Shown: piece by piece, positions 10,476 to 19,883 of the stretch
How positions within the stretch are numbered: the first letter of the stretch is position 1
Layout: each line of letters opens with the position of its first letter
Assembly (NCBI GenBank): GCA_037355855.1
Contig: CM074759.1
Location: 7,068,001 to 7,132,000 of the forward strand
DNA length: 64,000 nt
Direction: 5' to 3'
Source: Pseudo-nitzschia pungens
Taxonomy: Eukaryota; Bacillariophyta; Bacillariophyceae; Bacillariales; Bacillariaceae
Notes under the pieces: generated by a model
Told to the model about the DNA's origin: nothing
Seen by the model: only the letters and a program-made list of their open reading frames with translations
Database searches by the model: none
Position numbers and translations under genes: made by a program

Positions 10476-11039
10476 ATGTCCTTATCAACGCCCATTCCTT
10501 TCAAGTTTGATTTTGATCTAGAAGATCTTGATAAGGCTGAGTACAAGCGTGTCGTCACTGTAGATGATGTGACTGAAACAACCAAAGTCAAGGTCACCTA
10601 TATCACTACCACTTCAACCCTTTTGCAAACTCTTCATTCCATCCATGAGTTCCATAATGCCAAGACTGCCTTATCCTGGACTACAGGTCCCCAGCTGTAC
10701 TCCAAATTCCCGGATATTCTATCCAATTATGCCGACAAAACTTGGTGGACCACTCAAATTCTTGGTCACACTCAAACTGTTCAGCATTTCAACCGAGATG
10801 TTAAAGCCTTCATCCGGTTCAAGTTTTCCAACAATGATGACGTTTACCGCAATCGTGTTAGCGTACCTTTGTCGTCGTTTTCGTTCGTCTTTGTCGTCTT
10901 CCGTTGTTGTCTTCCGTTGTTGTCTTCCGTTGTTGTCTTCCGTCGTCGTCTTCCCTGGTCGTATTCAATTCTTCCTCCTATGTCACGAAAACAAGAACTT
11001 GCGCCTGTTGAAGTCCTACCGGCGATGGATGCAGATTGA
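10476..11039 (+). CDS. Gag-like N-terminal fragment of a retroelement, probably truncated
   Basis: The ATG at 10476 is in a good context (CTACCATG). The first about 130 residues look like real protein: an acidic start (FKFDFDLEDLD) and aromatic helices including WWTTQILGHTQTVQHFNRDV. This style resembles the capsid-like start of diatom LTR-retrotransposon polyproteins, but I cannot name the family. From about 10860 the frame enters a GTCGTC/GTTGTT simple repeat (10868-10965) that translates into low-complexity hydrophobic sequence. After the repeat, another frame again looks coding for a short stretch (to about 11110). I infer a gag gene interrupted by repeat expansion. There is no pol downstream. 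Confidence 0.35.
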   Translation: MSLSTPIPFKFDFDLEDLDKAEYKRVVTVDDVTETTKVKVTYITTTSTLLQTLHSIHEFHNAKTALSWTTGPQLYSKFPDILSNYADKTWWTTQILGHTQTVQHFNRDVKAFIRFKFSNNDDVYRNRVSVPLSSFSFVFVVFRCCLPLLSSVVVFRRRLPWSYSILPPMSRKQELAPVEVLPAMDAD

Positions 11040-11717
11040 TTGATTTCAAGACGTTTTGGGGCCAAGTCAAACAATGTCTTTCAAGCGAACAATCTCTCGT
11101 CCATGCCATAGAGGTGCTTCTCCGTTTTTCAGACAAGGATATTTAAGGACTAAAGTACAATGAGCCAAGAGCCTACCGTAGGGGTTCTCTTCGTTCACAA
11201 GACGGAGTGCAATTAAGCAACTCTGCTCAAAATAAGTCGGATTCTGAATGAAAATAGGCGGTGATAGGTGTAAAAAGTGATTGAAAGAGTGATTAAGCGA
11301 GGAAACACAACAAAATATGGTGAACCACGAAATCGAAATCGAAATCGAAATCGAAATCGAAAATGAATTGGAATTCGTTGGAGTAATAAGGTAGGAAGTA
11401 ATTTGTCAACCCCAACAATTTCTACCGGCCCTTACTAGTTTTCCTGTACAGTTTGTATTGGGAAATAAAATTTTTTTATTGGCTTAGTAAGGTATTTATT
11501 CATTGGCTTGGGAAGGTATTTTTTCATTGGCTTAGGAAGGTATTTTTTCATTGGCTTAGGAAGGTATTTTTTCATTGGCTGAGGAACGTATTTTTTCATT
11601 GGCTTAGGAACGTAGGATCGTAGAATCATGGAATCTATTAGAAGCCAATCAAAGATTCGGGTACAATTTGTACAGGGATATGTACTAGGAAAAGATATTT
11701 GTAAACATACAACATGT
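11040..11717. other. Non-coding stretch with simple repeats
   Basis: No gene is seen. It contains a CGAAAT hexamer array (about 11334-11365) and a 24-bp minisatellite (11477-11612). Confidence 0.6.
11477..11612. repeat. 24-bp minisatellite, about 5.5 units
   Basis: The unit is GGCTTAGGAAGG plus TATTTTTTCATT, with single-base variants (GTAAGG, GAGGAACG). Confidence 0.85.
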
Positions 11718-12675
11718 CTAAAAGGGTGTTCCAGAAGACAAGACGACGTGATTATTCAAAAAGGGTGTTCCCGACGGACAACGTGATTATTCAAAAAGGG
11801 TGTTCCAGAAGACAAGACGACGTGATTATTCAAAAAGGGTGTTCCAGAAAACAAGACGACGTGATTATTCAAAAAGGGTGTTCCCGAAGATAAGACAACG
11901 TGATTATTCAAAAAGGGTGTTCCCGACGGACAACGTGATTATTCAAAAAGGGTGTTCCAGACGGACAACGTGATTATTCAAAAAGGGTGTTCCAGAAGAC
12001 AAGACGACGTGATTATTCAAAAAGGGTGTTCCAGAAAACAAGACGACGTGATTATTCAAAAAGGGTGTTCCCAAAGATAAGACAACGTGATTATTCAAAA
12101 AGGGTGTTCCCGACGGACAACGTGATTATTCAAAAAGGGTGTTCCCGACGGACAACGTGATTATTCAAAAAGGGTATTCCAGAAGACAAGACGACGTGAT
12201 TATTCAAAAAGGGTGTTCCAGAAAACAAGACGACGTGATTATTCAAAAAGGGTGTTCCCGAAGATAAGACAACGTGATTATTCAAAAAGGGTGTTCCCGA
12301 CGGACAACGTGATTATTCAAAAAGGGTGTTCCCAAAGATAAGACAACGTGATTATTCAAAAAGGGTGTTCCCGACGGATAACGTGATTATTCAAAAAGGG
12401 TGTTCCCAAAGATAAGACAACGTGATTATTCAAAAAGGGTGTTCCCGACGGACAACGTGATTATTCAAAAAGGGTGTTCCAGACGGACAACGTGATTATT
12501 CAAAAAGGGTGTTCCAGAAGACAAGACGACGTGATTATTCAAAAAGGGTGTTCCAGAAAACAAGACGACGTGATTATTCAAAAAGGGTGTTCCCGAAGAT
12601 AAGACAACGTGATTATTCAAAAAGGGTGTTCCCGACGGACAACGTGATTATTCAAAAAGGGTGTTCCCGAAGAGA
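11718..12675. repeat. Higher-order minisatellite, about 26 units of 35 or 39 bp
   Basis: Every unit carries the core GTGATTATTCAAAAAGGGTG plus TTCC. Five unit tails occur: a (AGAAGACAAGACGAC, 39 bp), b (AGAAAACAAGACGAC, 39 bp), c (CGAAGATAAGACAAC or its CAAAGAT variant, 39 bp), d (CGACGGACAAC, 35 bp) and e (AGACGGACAAC, 35 bp). The order is a d a b c d e a b c d d a b c d c d c d e a b c d, then a broken unit. The 152-bp block a-b-c-d occurs four times, a clear higher-order repeat. Confidence 0.95.
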
Positions 12676-12695
12676 ATACAACCTGATTGACCATT

Positions 12696-13298
12696 ATGTG
12701 CGACGCGACGGACGCGACAACGGGAACTACAGGGCAAGATGAGATGAAGGTCATATTCATAAATAGACCTAATAGGTACAGCGCACAAACCACCCGCACC
12801 ACCCCATTCAGCTTCCATTTCGGAGAGGGAGTTTTTGGTACTTTGGATATTCATTTTGATCACAAAAATTATTGCGAGATCGAAGGTATTGACAGGGATC
12901 TGGAGACAGGTATGATTATTCGCAATGTAGAGTACAGGGATGACGGGTTCGAGGTTGTGGTCAAATACCCCAAAAGGGATGATATAGGATATTTTGTACC
13001 GACGTACAGGATTACCTTCACGTTTGAGTTGAAGAAGGATGTTACTAATCCTATGGATCACCGGGATGCAAATTACATTGTCAGGTGCTACATGGGAAGA
13101 GAAATCGTCCGTGAGATCCGTATCGAGAATTACCTGCCTGAGGAGGTGAGGTTGATTATTGAACGTGGAGCCGTTATTCATTCGTTTCAAATGGACCGTT
13201 TTAAGTCGATGATTTGTGTGGAGTGTGAATGTGTCAGAGGAGAAAATACCGGAGAAAAGGCCCCGAAAAAGGTGCAGATAAGGGGACATATTAAATAA
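12696..13298 (+). CDS. Orphan ORF of unknown function, 200 aa
   Basis: It begins at the first in-frame ATG (12696) directly after the minisatellite; M at 12744 (MKVIFINRP) is an equally plausible start. Composition is protein-like and highly charged, with alternating hydrophobic and polar residues (for example YFVPTYRITFTFELKK) suggesting a beta-sandwich. There is no transmembrane segment, signal peptide or recognisable motif. The surroundings are all repeats and retroelements, so it may belong to a mobile element. I do not recognise the family. Confidence 0.45.
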   Translation: MCDATDATTGTTGQDEMKVIFINRPNRYSAQTTRTTPFSFHFGEGVFGTLDIHFDHKNYCEIEGIDRDLETGMIIRNVEYRDDGFEVVVKYPKRDDIGYFVPTYRITFTFELKKDVTNPMDHRDANYIVRCYMGREIVREIRIENYLPEEVRLIIERGAVIHSFQMDRFKSMICVECECVRGENTGEKAPKKVQIRGHIK

Positions 13299-14763
13299 TG
13301 ACCGAGCGTCTACAACCCTTAACTTTAATGTACTGGCTTTATTGTACACGCTTTATTGTACTATGATCATGCGACACCTGATGACCCGACCCCGGGGGTA
13401 ACCTTACCATAGTATCTTAGAAATGGTATCATGGTAGGTTATCATCTCCAGTATTTCGTGGCATTAGCAACCCTAACCTTGTAGCACTCAGCTACACTGT
13501 TACCGAATACGTAGTAGTAGTACTATCTCGTAAACAGTTAGCGCTACAGCGCTACGCTACAGCGCTACAGGGTTAGGGTTGCTAAGGCTACGAGATACTG
13601 AAAGATGCTAACCTACCATGATACCATGCTAAGATACTATGCTACCGCCGGGGTCGGGTCATTGGTGTATAATATGTACCATGACCGGATACCCGGCCCA
13701 AACAGTCCCCCCCCTGTATTATCAACGCTGCTTGCTGCTTGCAGTCCCCCCCCTGTATTATCGACGCGTTGCTGCTGCTTGCTGCTTGCAGTCCCCCCCC
13801 CTGTATTATCGACGCGTTGCTGCTGCTTGCTGCTTGCAGTCCCCCCCCCTGTATTATCGACGCGTTGCTGCTGCTTGCTGCTTGCAGTCCCCCCCCTGTA
13901 TTATCGACGCGTTGCTGCTACAGCGCTACAGGGGATACAGCGCTACGATACAGCGCTACAGGGGATACAGCGCTACAGGGGATCAGCGCAGCTCAGCTCT
14001 GTATCGTATCGTTCCGATAACTCGTAGATAATAGAGCTCTGTAGCTCCAGTACTGTATTATACGGGTAGCGTACGGAGTAGCGTAGTAGCGTAGCTCCGC
14101 TTATTAATTAAATTCAAAGGTGTGCTAGCGCGTTGGGTAACTGTTTGGGTCAGGCGTCCGGTCATAGTACATATTGTACGCCAGTGACCCGACCCCGGCG
14201 GTAGCATAGTATCTTAGCATGGTAGCATGGTAGGTTATCATGTCCAGTATTTCGTAGCATTAGCAAGAACAACCCTAACCTTGTAGCACTCAGCTACACT
14301 GTATTAATGCGGACGATGCTATACCCGGGGTACGTACAACTGGTACAAATCGTACGCCACAACCCTAATATCTAACCCTAATGGTGCTAGCTAGATCGTT
14401 TGCGCTTGCGCTAACGCGCTTGCGCTAACGCTAACGCGCTTGCGCTAACGCTAGCTCGTATTAGCGCTACTAGCTCGGTTAATAACTGTTTGGGTCAGGT
14501 ATCCGGTCATAGTACATATTGTACTATGATGACCCGACCCCGGCGGTAGCATAGTATCTTAGCAATGGTATCATGGTAGGTTAGCATCTCCATTATTTCG
14601 TAGCATTAGCAACCCTAACCTTGTAGCACTCAGCTACACTGTTACCAAATACTTGTATCTCGTAACAAACAGTTAGCGCTACAGCGCTGCGCTACAGCGC
14701 TATCGACACGTTGCTGCTTGCTGCTTGCAGTCCCCCCCCTGTATTATCGACACGTTGCTGCTT
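13299..14763. repeat. Nest of direct and inverted repeats with telomere-like motifs
   Basis: No gene is seen. A module of about 120-200 bp (ATGACCCGACCCCGG, then AGTATCTTAG, then GCAACCCTAACCTTGTAGCA, then CTCAGCTACACTG) occurs directly near 13378-13500, 14180-14305 and 14525-14645, and inverted near 13570-13690. The first copy and the inverted copy face each other, forming a large imperfect foldback. AACCCTAACC and TCTAACCCTAAT (near 14362-14383) resemble TTAGGG telomere repeats. Other content is (G)CGCTACA arrays and a GCGCTTGCGCTAAC array at 14398-14455. Confidence 0.75.
13703..13920. repeat. C-rich minisatellite of about 48 bp, 4-5 units
   Basis: The unit starts CAGTCCCCCCCCTGTATTAT and continues with TCGACGCGTTGCTGCTGC and TTGCTGCTTG. 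One further copy sits at about 14720-14767, immediately before the gag frame of the Ty3/Gypsy element. Confidence 0.85.
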
Positions 14764-16068
14764 GATGGTACCGAAAGACCAGAACTCTTCCTTACCTGGA
14801 AGAGAGACTTTGACCAGAAAATTGCTGGCAATGACAAACTCAACGGAGACCAGAAATTGGAGGTTCTACAGAGAATTCTCTCTATTGAGGCACTCGGACT
14901 TGTCCAGCGAACGCTCGCTCGGACCTACTTGGCCGAACCAACCCACAAGGTCCATCACACCAGACACGTACAGAACAAGATCCAAGAGATCGCGCAAAGG
15001 GACCAAGCAAACATCCTGCTATCAATGGGGCAAGACGCCACCGAAACTCCCACGGGAGCCTCCAAGGAGACGGCAAAGGAGAAATCTCCGAACGCCGACA
15101 AAACCGACACAGCCACGGCGAGATCGGACAAAGAATCGGAGACCGACAACCTCGAGTCTCCAATCCCAAAGAAAAAGGTCGCAAGCGCCCTCACCCAGTA
15201 CTACCAATCCCAGGAGTACAGAAAGGATGTCATCGAGGAATGCATGCATGCCCTCAAACTCAAAATCTTTGGCAATGACCAACACGGCAAGCGCTCGTAT
15301 ATCGTCCTCCGCCGATTCATGCGAGGCATGCGCGTGGACCTCAAACATGGCATTAGAGCCTGGGCCAATCGAATGGCCGAACTCCAAAGCTACCTCCCAG
15401 ATTGCCTCTGGGAATGTGGCAGTGACCAAATGGAAACACCAAGAAGTTTCACCCAAGGAGAACTGAAGGAAATCTTGGATTCCAACATGACCCACTCCCA
15501 ACGCGAGAAGCTGGAGCACATTAGTTGGGACCTCTACACCCACTCCTTTAACACCACTATCGACAAGCTCGAAAACCTGGAAATCACCATCCGGAAGGAA
15601 GCAGTAATGCAACAACGCATCACCGACCTCGAAAAGCAGACCGGTGTCACCAAGAAGACCCCCAAGGCCGCATCTGGGGGAGGAACCCACCACGGGAAAT
15701 CCCCTGGCAAAAAGAAGCGCCCTGTGGACAACAGCAACAAACAGCTATGCAAGACCTGTGGCAAGGTCCATGCCAGCAAATGCTGGAAACTAACCGGTGG
15801 TCCCCACAAGAAGGGGAAGTTCGACCGGGAAACCATCAACCTGCTCAAGGAGCACTTTGTGGCAAAAGAACAAGACTCAGACGCTGAGCAACACTCCAAA
15901 CCCCACTGGGGAAGGAACCTATCGAACCACGAGTACTCTTATGTACTGGCCACGGCCCAAGCTGACCACGAAGTCTCCGATGACGAGATCGACATCTCCG
16001 AACGGGAACTCAAAGAGTACAGAAGAAAGTACAGAAAGACCTTTAAGAAGAAAGGATCCCACAACTGA
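14764..16068 (+). CDS. gag: Gag polyprotein of a Ty3/Gypsy element, N-terminus missing
   Basis: Forms the nucleocapsid particle of the retrotransposon. The frame lacks an authentic start. It is open from the minisatellite with only a TTG (14725), and the nearest ATG (14765) is in another frame. Recognisable gag sequence begins at about 14764 (LFLTWKRDFDQKI and following helices). A zinc-knuckle variant, C-x2-C-x3-H-x3-C (CKTCGKVHASKC), lies near the C-terminal third. A Lys-rich region precedes it and an acidic tail follows. It ends in TGA at 16066-16068, immediately followed by the in-frame ATG of pol. Intactness downstream of the truncation suggests a relatively recent loss of the 5' end, or a start supplied by splicing. 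Confidence 0.75.
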   Translation, partial: DGTERPELFLTWKRDFDQKIAGNDKLNGDQKLEVLQRILSIEALGLVQRTLARTYLAEPTHKVHHTRHVQNKIQEIAQRDQANILLSMGQDATETPTGASKETAKEKSPNADKTDTATARSDKESETDNLESPIPKKKVASALTQYYQSQEYRKDVIEECMHALKLKIFGNDQHGKRSYIVLRRFMRGMRVDLKHGIRAWANRMAELQSYLPDCLWECGSDQMETPRSFTQGELKEILDSNMTHSQREKLEHISWDLYTHSFNTTIDKLENLEITIRKEAVMQQRITDLEKQTGVTKKTPKAASGGGTHHGKSPGKKKRPVDNSNKQLCKTCGKVHASKCWKLTGGPHKKGKFDRETINLLKEHFVAKEQDSDAEQHSKPHWGRNLSNHEYSYVLATAQADHEVSDDEIDISERELKEYRRKYRKTFKKKGSHN

Positions 16069-19000
16069 ATGGCTTCCGATACCATCCACACCGGACCGCG
16101 CGTAATCAACCGATTCGCAGACGTCTGTGTGGAGGTATTGGACCATAAAGGAAGGGGGAGGATGCTCCGGGGCCTACTCGACTCCGGGTGCTCCAAATCC
16201 ATCATACTAAGGCACTTTGTCGACCGAAGTCAACTAACGAACCGAGACCGAAGATCTGTCACCTACAACACATATGGAGGCAAGTTCAGAACCAAGTCTG
16301 CGGCTTCAGTGGGACTAAGGCTGATAGAATTTTCAAACTCCAAGACCATCAAATGGACCTTCCAAGTGGATGAATATCACCACCATGAGGAAGTGCCCTA
16401 TGACATGATCATAGGATCCGATCTAATGGCACAACTCGGACTGGATATAAAATACAGTTCCCGAACAATTGAATGGCAGGGCGACTCCATCCCCATGAAG
16501 GGAATGGGGGAGCTTACTGACCCGGACAAATGTGAGGCAGTATTCTTTGCCAACACACAGAGTCCAATCCTCCAACAGGAGGAAGAACGGCAAGCCAAAA
16601 TTCTGGATGCAGACTACTCCAAAGTCGATATAGACGCTATGGTCAATGACCTGGAGATTACAAACGCGTCCAAGGAAGCCTTGAAGAAAACACTAAAGAA
16701 ATTTCCAACACTCTTTGGAGGAGGATTGGGTCTTCTGAAAAATATAAAACCGGTGTCCATTGAACTCCAACCAGGGGTCAAACCGGTCCGGCAGCGGTAC
16801 TATTCTGTACCCCATGCCTTTGAACAAGCCTTACGAAAGGAGATCACCAGGCTCTGTGACATCGGGGTGCTGGAAAAACTCCCCCATGATGATGATTCAC
16901 CATGGGCATCTCCCACGTTTTGCCAACCGAAGAAGACAGGGGACATTCGCGTCCTAACTGACTTTCGGAAGATGAACGCAGCCATCCAACGAAAACCATT
17001 CCCACTACCTCGAATAGGGGAAACAATCCAGAGACTACAAAAGTTCAAATCAGCTACGGCACTGGACTTGTCCCAAGGATACTATACCATCCCCATTTGC
17101 AAGGAGAGCCAAAAGATTTGCTCTACCATTTTACCATGGGGAAAGTATGCCTACAAGCGACTGGCAATGGGAATCGCATGCGCACCGGATATCTTCCAAT
17201 CCGTCATGATGAACCTACTCGGTGACCTGGACTATGTGCTGGTCTATATTGATGATATTCTCATCATCCAGCGAGAAGGGGAATCCGAACAGGATCACCT
17301 CAGCAAGATAGATACAGTCCTACAGAGACTGGACGATGCTGGCTTCCGAGCCAACCTCAGAAAATCCTTTTTCATGCAAAAAGAAGTGGAATACCTGGGA
17401 TTTCTGCTAACAACAGAAGGCATTCAGCCCCAGCCAAAGAAACTGGAGGCGATGAAGCGACTAGAAGCCCCCAAGAACACCAAGCAACTCAAGATGTTTC
17501 TTGGAATGGTAAACTTTTACAGGGACATGTGGAAGCGCCGCTCCCACATCCTCGCCCCTCTGAACAAACTCGCAGGGAAAAAGGGCAAAATGAACTGGTA
17601 TTGGGGTCCAGCAGAGCAGAAAGCTTTCATGGAGGCGAAGAGGATGCTCGCAGATGAAGCAAAGCTTGCATTCCCGGACTTTATGAAACCATTTCATCTC
17701 TACTCAGACGCCAGCGATAGGCAACTGGGAGCAACTGTATGCCAAGATGGCAAGCCCCTTGGTTTCTACACCCGGAAGCTGAACTCGGCGCAGCTCAACT
17801 ACACTGTTGGAGAAAAAGAACTCCTGGGCATAGTAGAAGGCCTGAAGGCATTCGAAGGAATCCTACGAGGACAAGATGTGATTATTCACACAGACCACCT
17901 TAACCTGCTCTATCAGCAGATGCCCACCCAAAGGATGGTCCGGTGGAGACTCCTCATGGAGGAGTTCCACCCGGTAGTCAAGCATGTGGCTGGCAAAGAC
18001 AACGATGCAGCAGATGCACTATCACGACTGGATATTACGGATGACCCAGCCGATACGGTGGAATGGCTACCGCCAAATAAGCCCCTCACCTACGCGGATG
18101 AGGAAGAGCACCTCCGACAACTCCTATTCCCGCTTGGAGAAGCGCCGGAAGAATTCCAGGGCAATAGTGCATTCCCACTTGCCCCGGACATGATTCAGTT
18201 CTACCAACAAAAGGACACAGGAATCATGAGTGCTCTGGAAAAAGACAATCGACTAACCACCAAAATGGTGGAAGGTTACAACCTAATCCACAAAGAAGGA
18301 AAGATTCTGATTCCCGACAAACTCAAGGACAGAGTCATGGAATGGTACCACAGCATGTTGGTCCATCCCGGAGAAAAGAGAATGGAACAGAGCATACGCT
18401 CGGTGTTCACCTGGAAAGGCCTACGAAAGGACGTTCAGGATCTCTGTAAACACTGTCACACGTGCCAGATGTTCAAAAAGAGTGGCCGGAAGAAGTATGG
18501 ACTACTACCGGAGAAAGCAGTGGAAGTCACCAAATGGCAGAGGGTCAATGTGGACCTCTGGGGACCTGCAACTGTCCACAACAAAAATGGTAAAGACTAC
18601 CACATCCATGTCCTCACCATGGTGGACCCAGTGACCGGATGGTTTGAACTGGCTCACCTGAAGGACTCGCCAAATGCAGCAGAAACTCAACGATTGTTGG
18701 ATAGTACCTGGCTAGCAAGATATCCTCGACCAAAAGAAATCGGATTCGATGGTGGAAGTGAGTTCAAAGCAGAGTTCCAAGAGCTCTGTGACAACATGGG
18801 GATGAAAAGAAAACCCAGTGGCGCCTGGAACCCACAATCCAACTCAGTGCTGGAGAGAATCCACCAGGTCCTGAAGGACTGCCTATTGTCCTTTAACCTG
18901 GAACAAAGAGACCTCCACGAGAAGGACCCCTTTGAGGAGTTCACTACCAAGGCGGCCTATGCTATTAGAAGCGCCATCCATACAACTCTGGGGTATTCCC

Positions 19001-19335
19001 CAGCACAACTGGTGTTCGGACGGGATATGTTCATGCCTGTGAACTTTCCAGTGGATTGGGAAGCAATCCAAGCAAGGAAACAAAAGAGTATCCACAAGAG
19101 TAATATCCGGGAGAATCAGAAGAGGATTCCCCATGTCTATAAGGAAGGAGACTATGTCACCCTGGAAAGGAAGGGCATTGTTCCGAAACTATCCTTCCCA
19201 CGACAAGGACCTTACAAGGTGATCAAGGCCCATAACAATGGAACTGTAACTATTGAAACTGCTCCCTTTGTAACCGATCGGGTTAACATTAGGAGAGTGC
19301 ACCCCTATTATTGCAGGGATCCCATTAAATCGTAA
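16069..19335 (+). CDS. pol: Pol polyprotein: protease, reverse transcriptase, RNase H, integrase, 1088 aa
   Basis: Copies and integrates the retrotransposon. The aspartic protease motif LLDSGCSKS has D38. The reverse transcriptase active site YIDD has D395/D396 (VYIDDILI). RNase H has SDAS with D547 and a later HTDHLNLL. The integrase zinc-binding region is HP...H...CKHCHTC at about residues 760-800, and its catalytic triad is D829 (NVDLWGP), D894 (GFDGGSEF) and E929 (SVLERIHQ). A GPY/F-like module (RQGPYKVIKAH) is near the C-terminus; no chromodomain is visible. The frame is the same as gag, with only the TGA between them, so expression could be by readthrough or by reinitiation at the ATG. 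There are no internal stops and all catalytic residues are present. Confidence 0.93.
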   Translation: MASDTIHTGPRVINRFADVCVEVLDHKGRGRMLRGLLDSGCSKSIILRHFVDRSQLTNRDRRSVTYNTYGGKFRTKSAASVGLRLIEFSNSKTIKWTFQVDEYHHHEEVPYDMIIGSDLMAQLGLDIKYSSRTIEWQGDSIPMKGMGELTDPDKCEAVFFANTQSPILQQEEERQAKILDADYSKVDIDAMVNDLEITNASKEALKKTLKKFPTLFGGGLGLLKNIKPVSIELQPGVKPVRQRYYSVPHAFEQALRKEITRLCDIGVLEKLPHDDDSPWASPTFCQPKKTGDIRVLTDFRKMNAAIQRKPFPLPRIGETIQRLQKFKSATALDLSQGYYTIPICKESQKICSTILPWGKYAYKRLAMGIACAPDIFQSVMMNLLGDLDYVLVYIDDILIIQREGESEQDHLSKIDTVLQRLDDAGFRANLRKSFFMQKEVEYLGFLLTTEGIQPQPKKLEAMKRLEAPKNTKQLKMFLGMVNFYRDMWKRRSHILAPLNKLAGKKGKMNWYWGPAEQKAFMEAKRMLADEAKLAFPDFMKPFHLYSDASDRQLGATVCQDGKPLGFYTRKLNSAQLNYTVGEKELLGIVEGLKAFEGILRGQDVIIHTDHLNLLYQQMPTQRMVRWRLLMEEFHPVVKHVAGKDNDAADALSRLDITDDPADTVEWLPPNKPLTYADEEEHLRQLLFPLGEAPEEFQGNSAFPLAPDMIQFYQQKDTGIMSALEKDNRLTTKMVEGYNLIHKEGKILIPDKLKDRVMEWYHSMLVHPGEKRMEQSIRSVFTWKGLRKDVQDLCKHCHTCQMFKKSGRKKYGLLPEKAVEVTKWQRVNVDLWGPATVHNKNGKDYHIHVLTMVDPVTGWFELAHLKDSPNAAETQRLLDSTWLARYPRPKEIGFDGGSEFKAEFQELCDNMGMKRKPSGAWNPQSNSVLERIHQVLKDCLLSFNLEQRDLHEKDPFEEFTTKAAYAIRSAIHTTLGYSPAQLVFGRDMFMPVNFPVDWEAIQARKQKSIHKSNIRENQKRIPHVYKEGDYVTLERKGIVPKLSFPRQGPYKVIKAHNNGTVTIETAPFVTDRVNIRRVHPYYCRDPIKS

Positions 19336-19657
19336 CAGTACCATGGAGGAGTATGCCGTGCACCAAAATACAGTCACGAGTCCACTCGGGACTGGATTAA
19401 GGATAAGGATAAAAGAATCAGCGAGCCGACAGAATCGCTGATTCGGAGGGCTCTTAGAACTGTAGCAAATAGACTAACCAATAGGGCTCACAATTTGCAT
19501 ATCACTATTATTCTAATCACTAGTAGACCCGGGGTATGGCACTGCAGCAGCAACAAGCAGCAAGCGTTGCTTGCTGGCAAAGACCTCCTCCTCCTCCCTT
19601 TGTGCTCACCTCGAAACTTCGGATTACGTAATTAATATACCTAACCTCCTTAACCTC
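19336..19657. other. 3' flank of the Ty3/Gypsy element
   Basis: No gene is seen. It contains a purine-biased stretch (AAGGATAAGGATAAAAG), a 10-bp hairpin (19415-19444) and CAGCAGCAACAAGCAGCAAG, which is partly complementary to the C-rich minisatellite unit at 13703-13920. Confidence 0.45.
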
Positions 19658-19784
19658 CTCCTCGTGGTCACCAGAAGAAACAGCAGCAGCTGCAACATCC
19701 CCTGCTCTTTTCCCTCGGCGGCGCCTCGGAAAAAGAGCAGGGGATGTTGCAGCTGCCGCTGTTTCTTCTGGTGACCACGAGGAG
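19658..19784. repeat. Long palindrome 1, arms of about 56 bp with a 14-bp spacer
   Basis: The left arm 19658-19713 (starting CTCCTCGTGGTCACCAGAAG) and right arm 19728-19784 are reverse complements with one mismatch and one 1-bp indel. The spacer is GC-rich. It could form a long hairpin or cruciform. Confidence 0.95.
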
Positions 19785-19789
19785 TCGGA

Positions 19790-19883
19790 TTGGTTGGCAC
19801 GTGTCTCACCCTAAGTATTGAATATTCCGAGGCGCGCGCGCCTCGGAATATTCAATACTTAGGGTTCGACACGTGCCAACCAA
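19790..19883. repeat. Long palindrome 2, 47-bp arms with no spacer
   Basis: The arms start TTGGTTGGCACGTGTC on the left and end GACACGTGCCAACCAA on the right. The centre is the self-complementary CCGAGGCGCGCGCGCCTCGG. Only two mismatched pairs were counted across the 94 bp. Confidence 0.95.

Larger units (their letters stand above)
14764..19460 (+). mobile_element. Ty3/Gypsy LTR-type retrotransposon, 5'-truncated; LTRs not identified
   Basis: It comprises gag (14764-16068) and pol (16069-19335) with domain order protease, reverse transcriptase, RNase H, integrase, the Ty3/Gypsy order. The 5' end of gag runs directly into the C-rich minisatellite. No direct long terminal repeats were found on the two sides. 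Downstream of pol, a 10-bp inverted repeat (GAATCAGCGA, 19415-19444) may form a hairpin. Confidence 0.85.

Noticed and set aside
11718..12675. Regular repeats resembling a CRISPR array
   Set aside because: The variable parts are a few recurring unit tails, not unique spacers, and the context is a eukaryotic nuclear genome; this is a minisatellite.
13605..14031. ORFs rich in Cys, Leu and Pro in the minisatellite region
   Set aside because: Pure translations of the 48-bp C-rich repeat in three frames.
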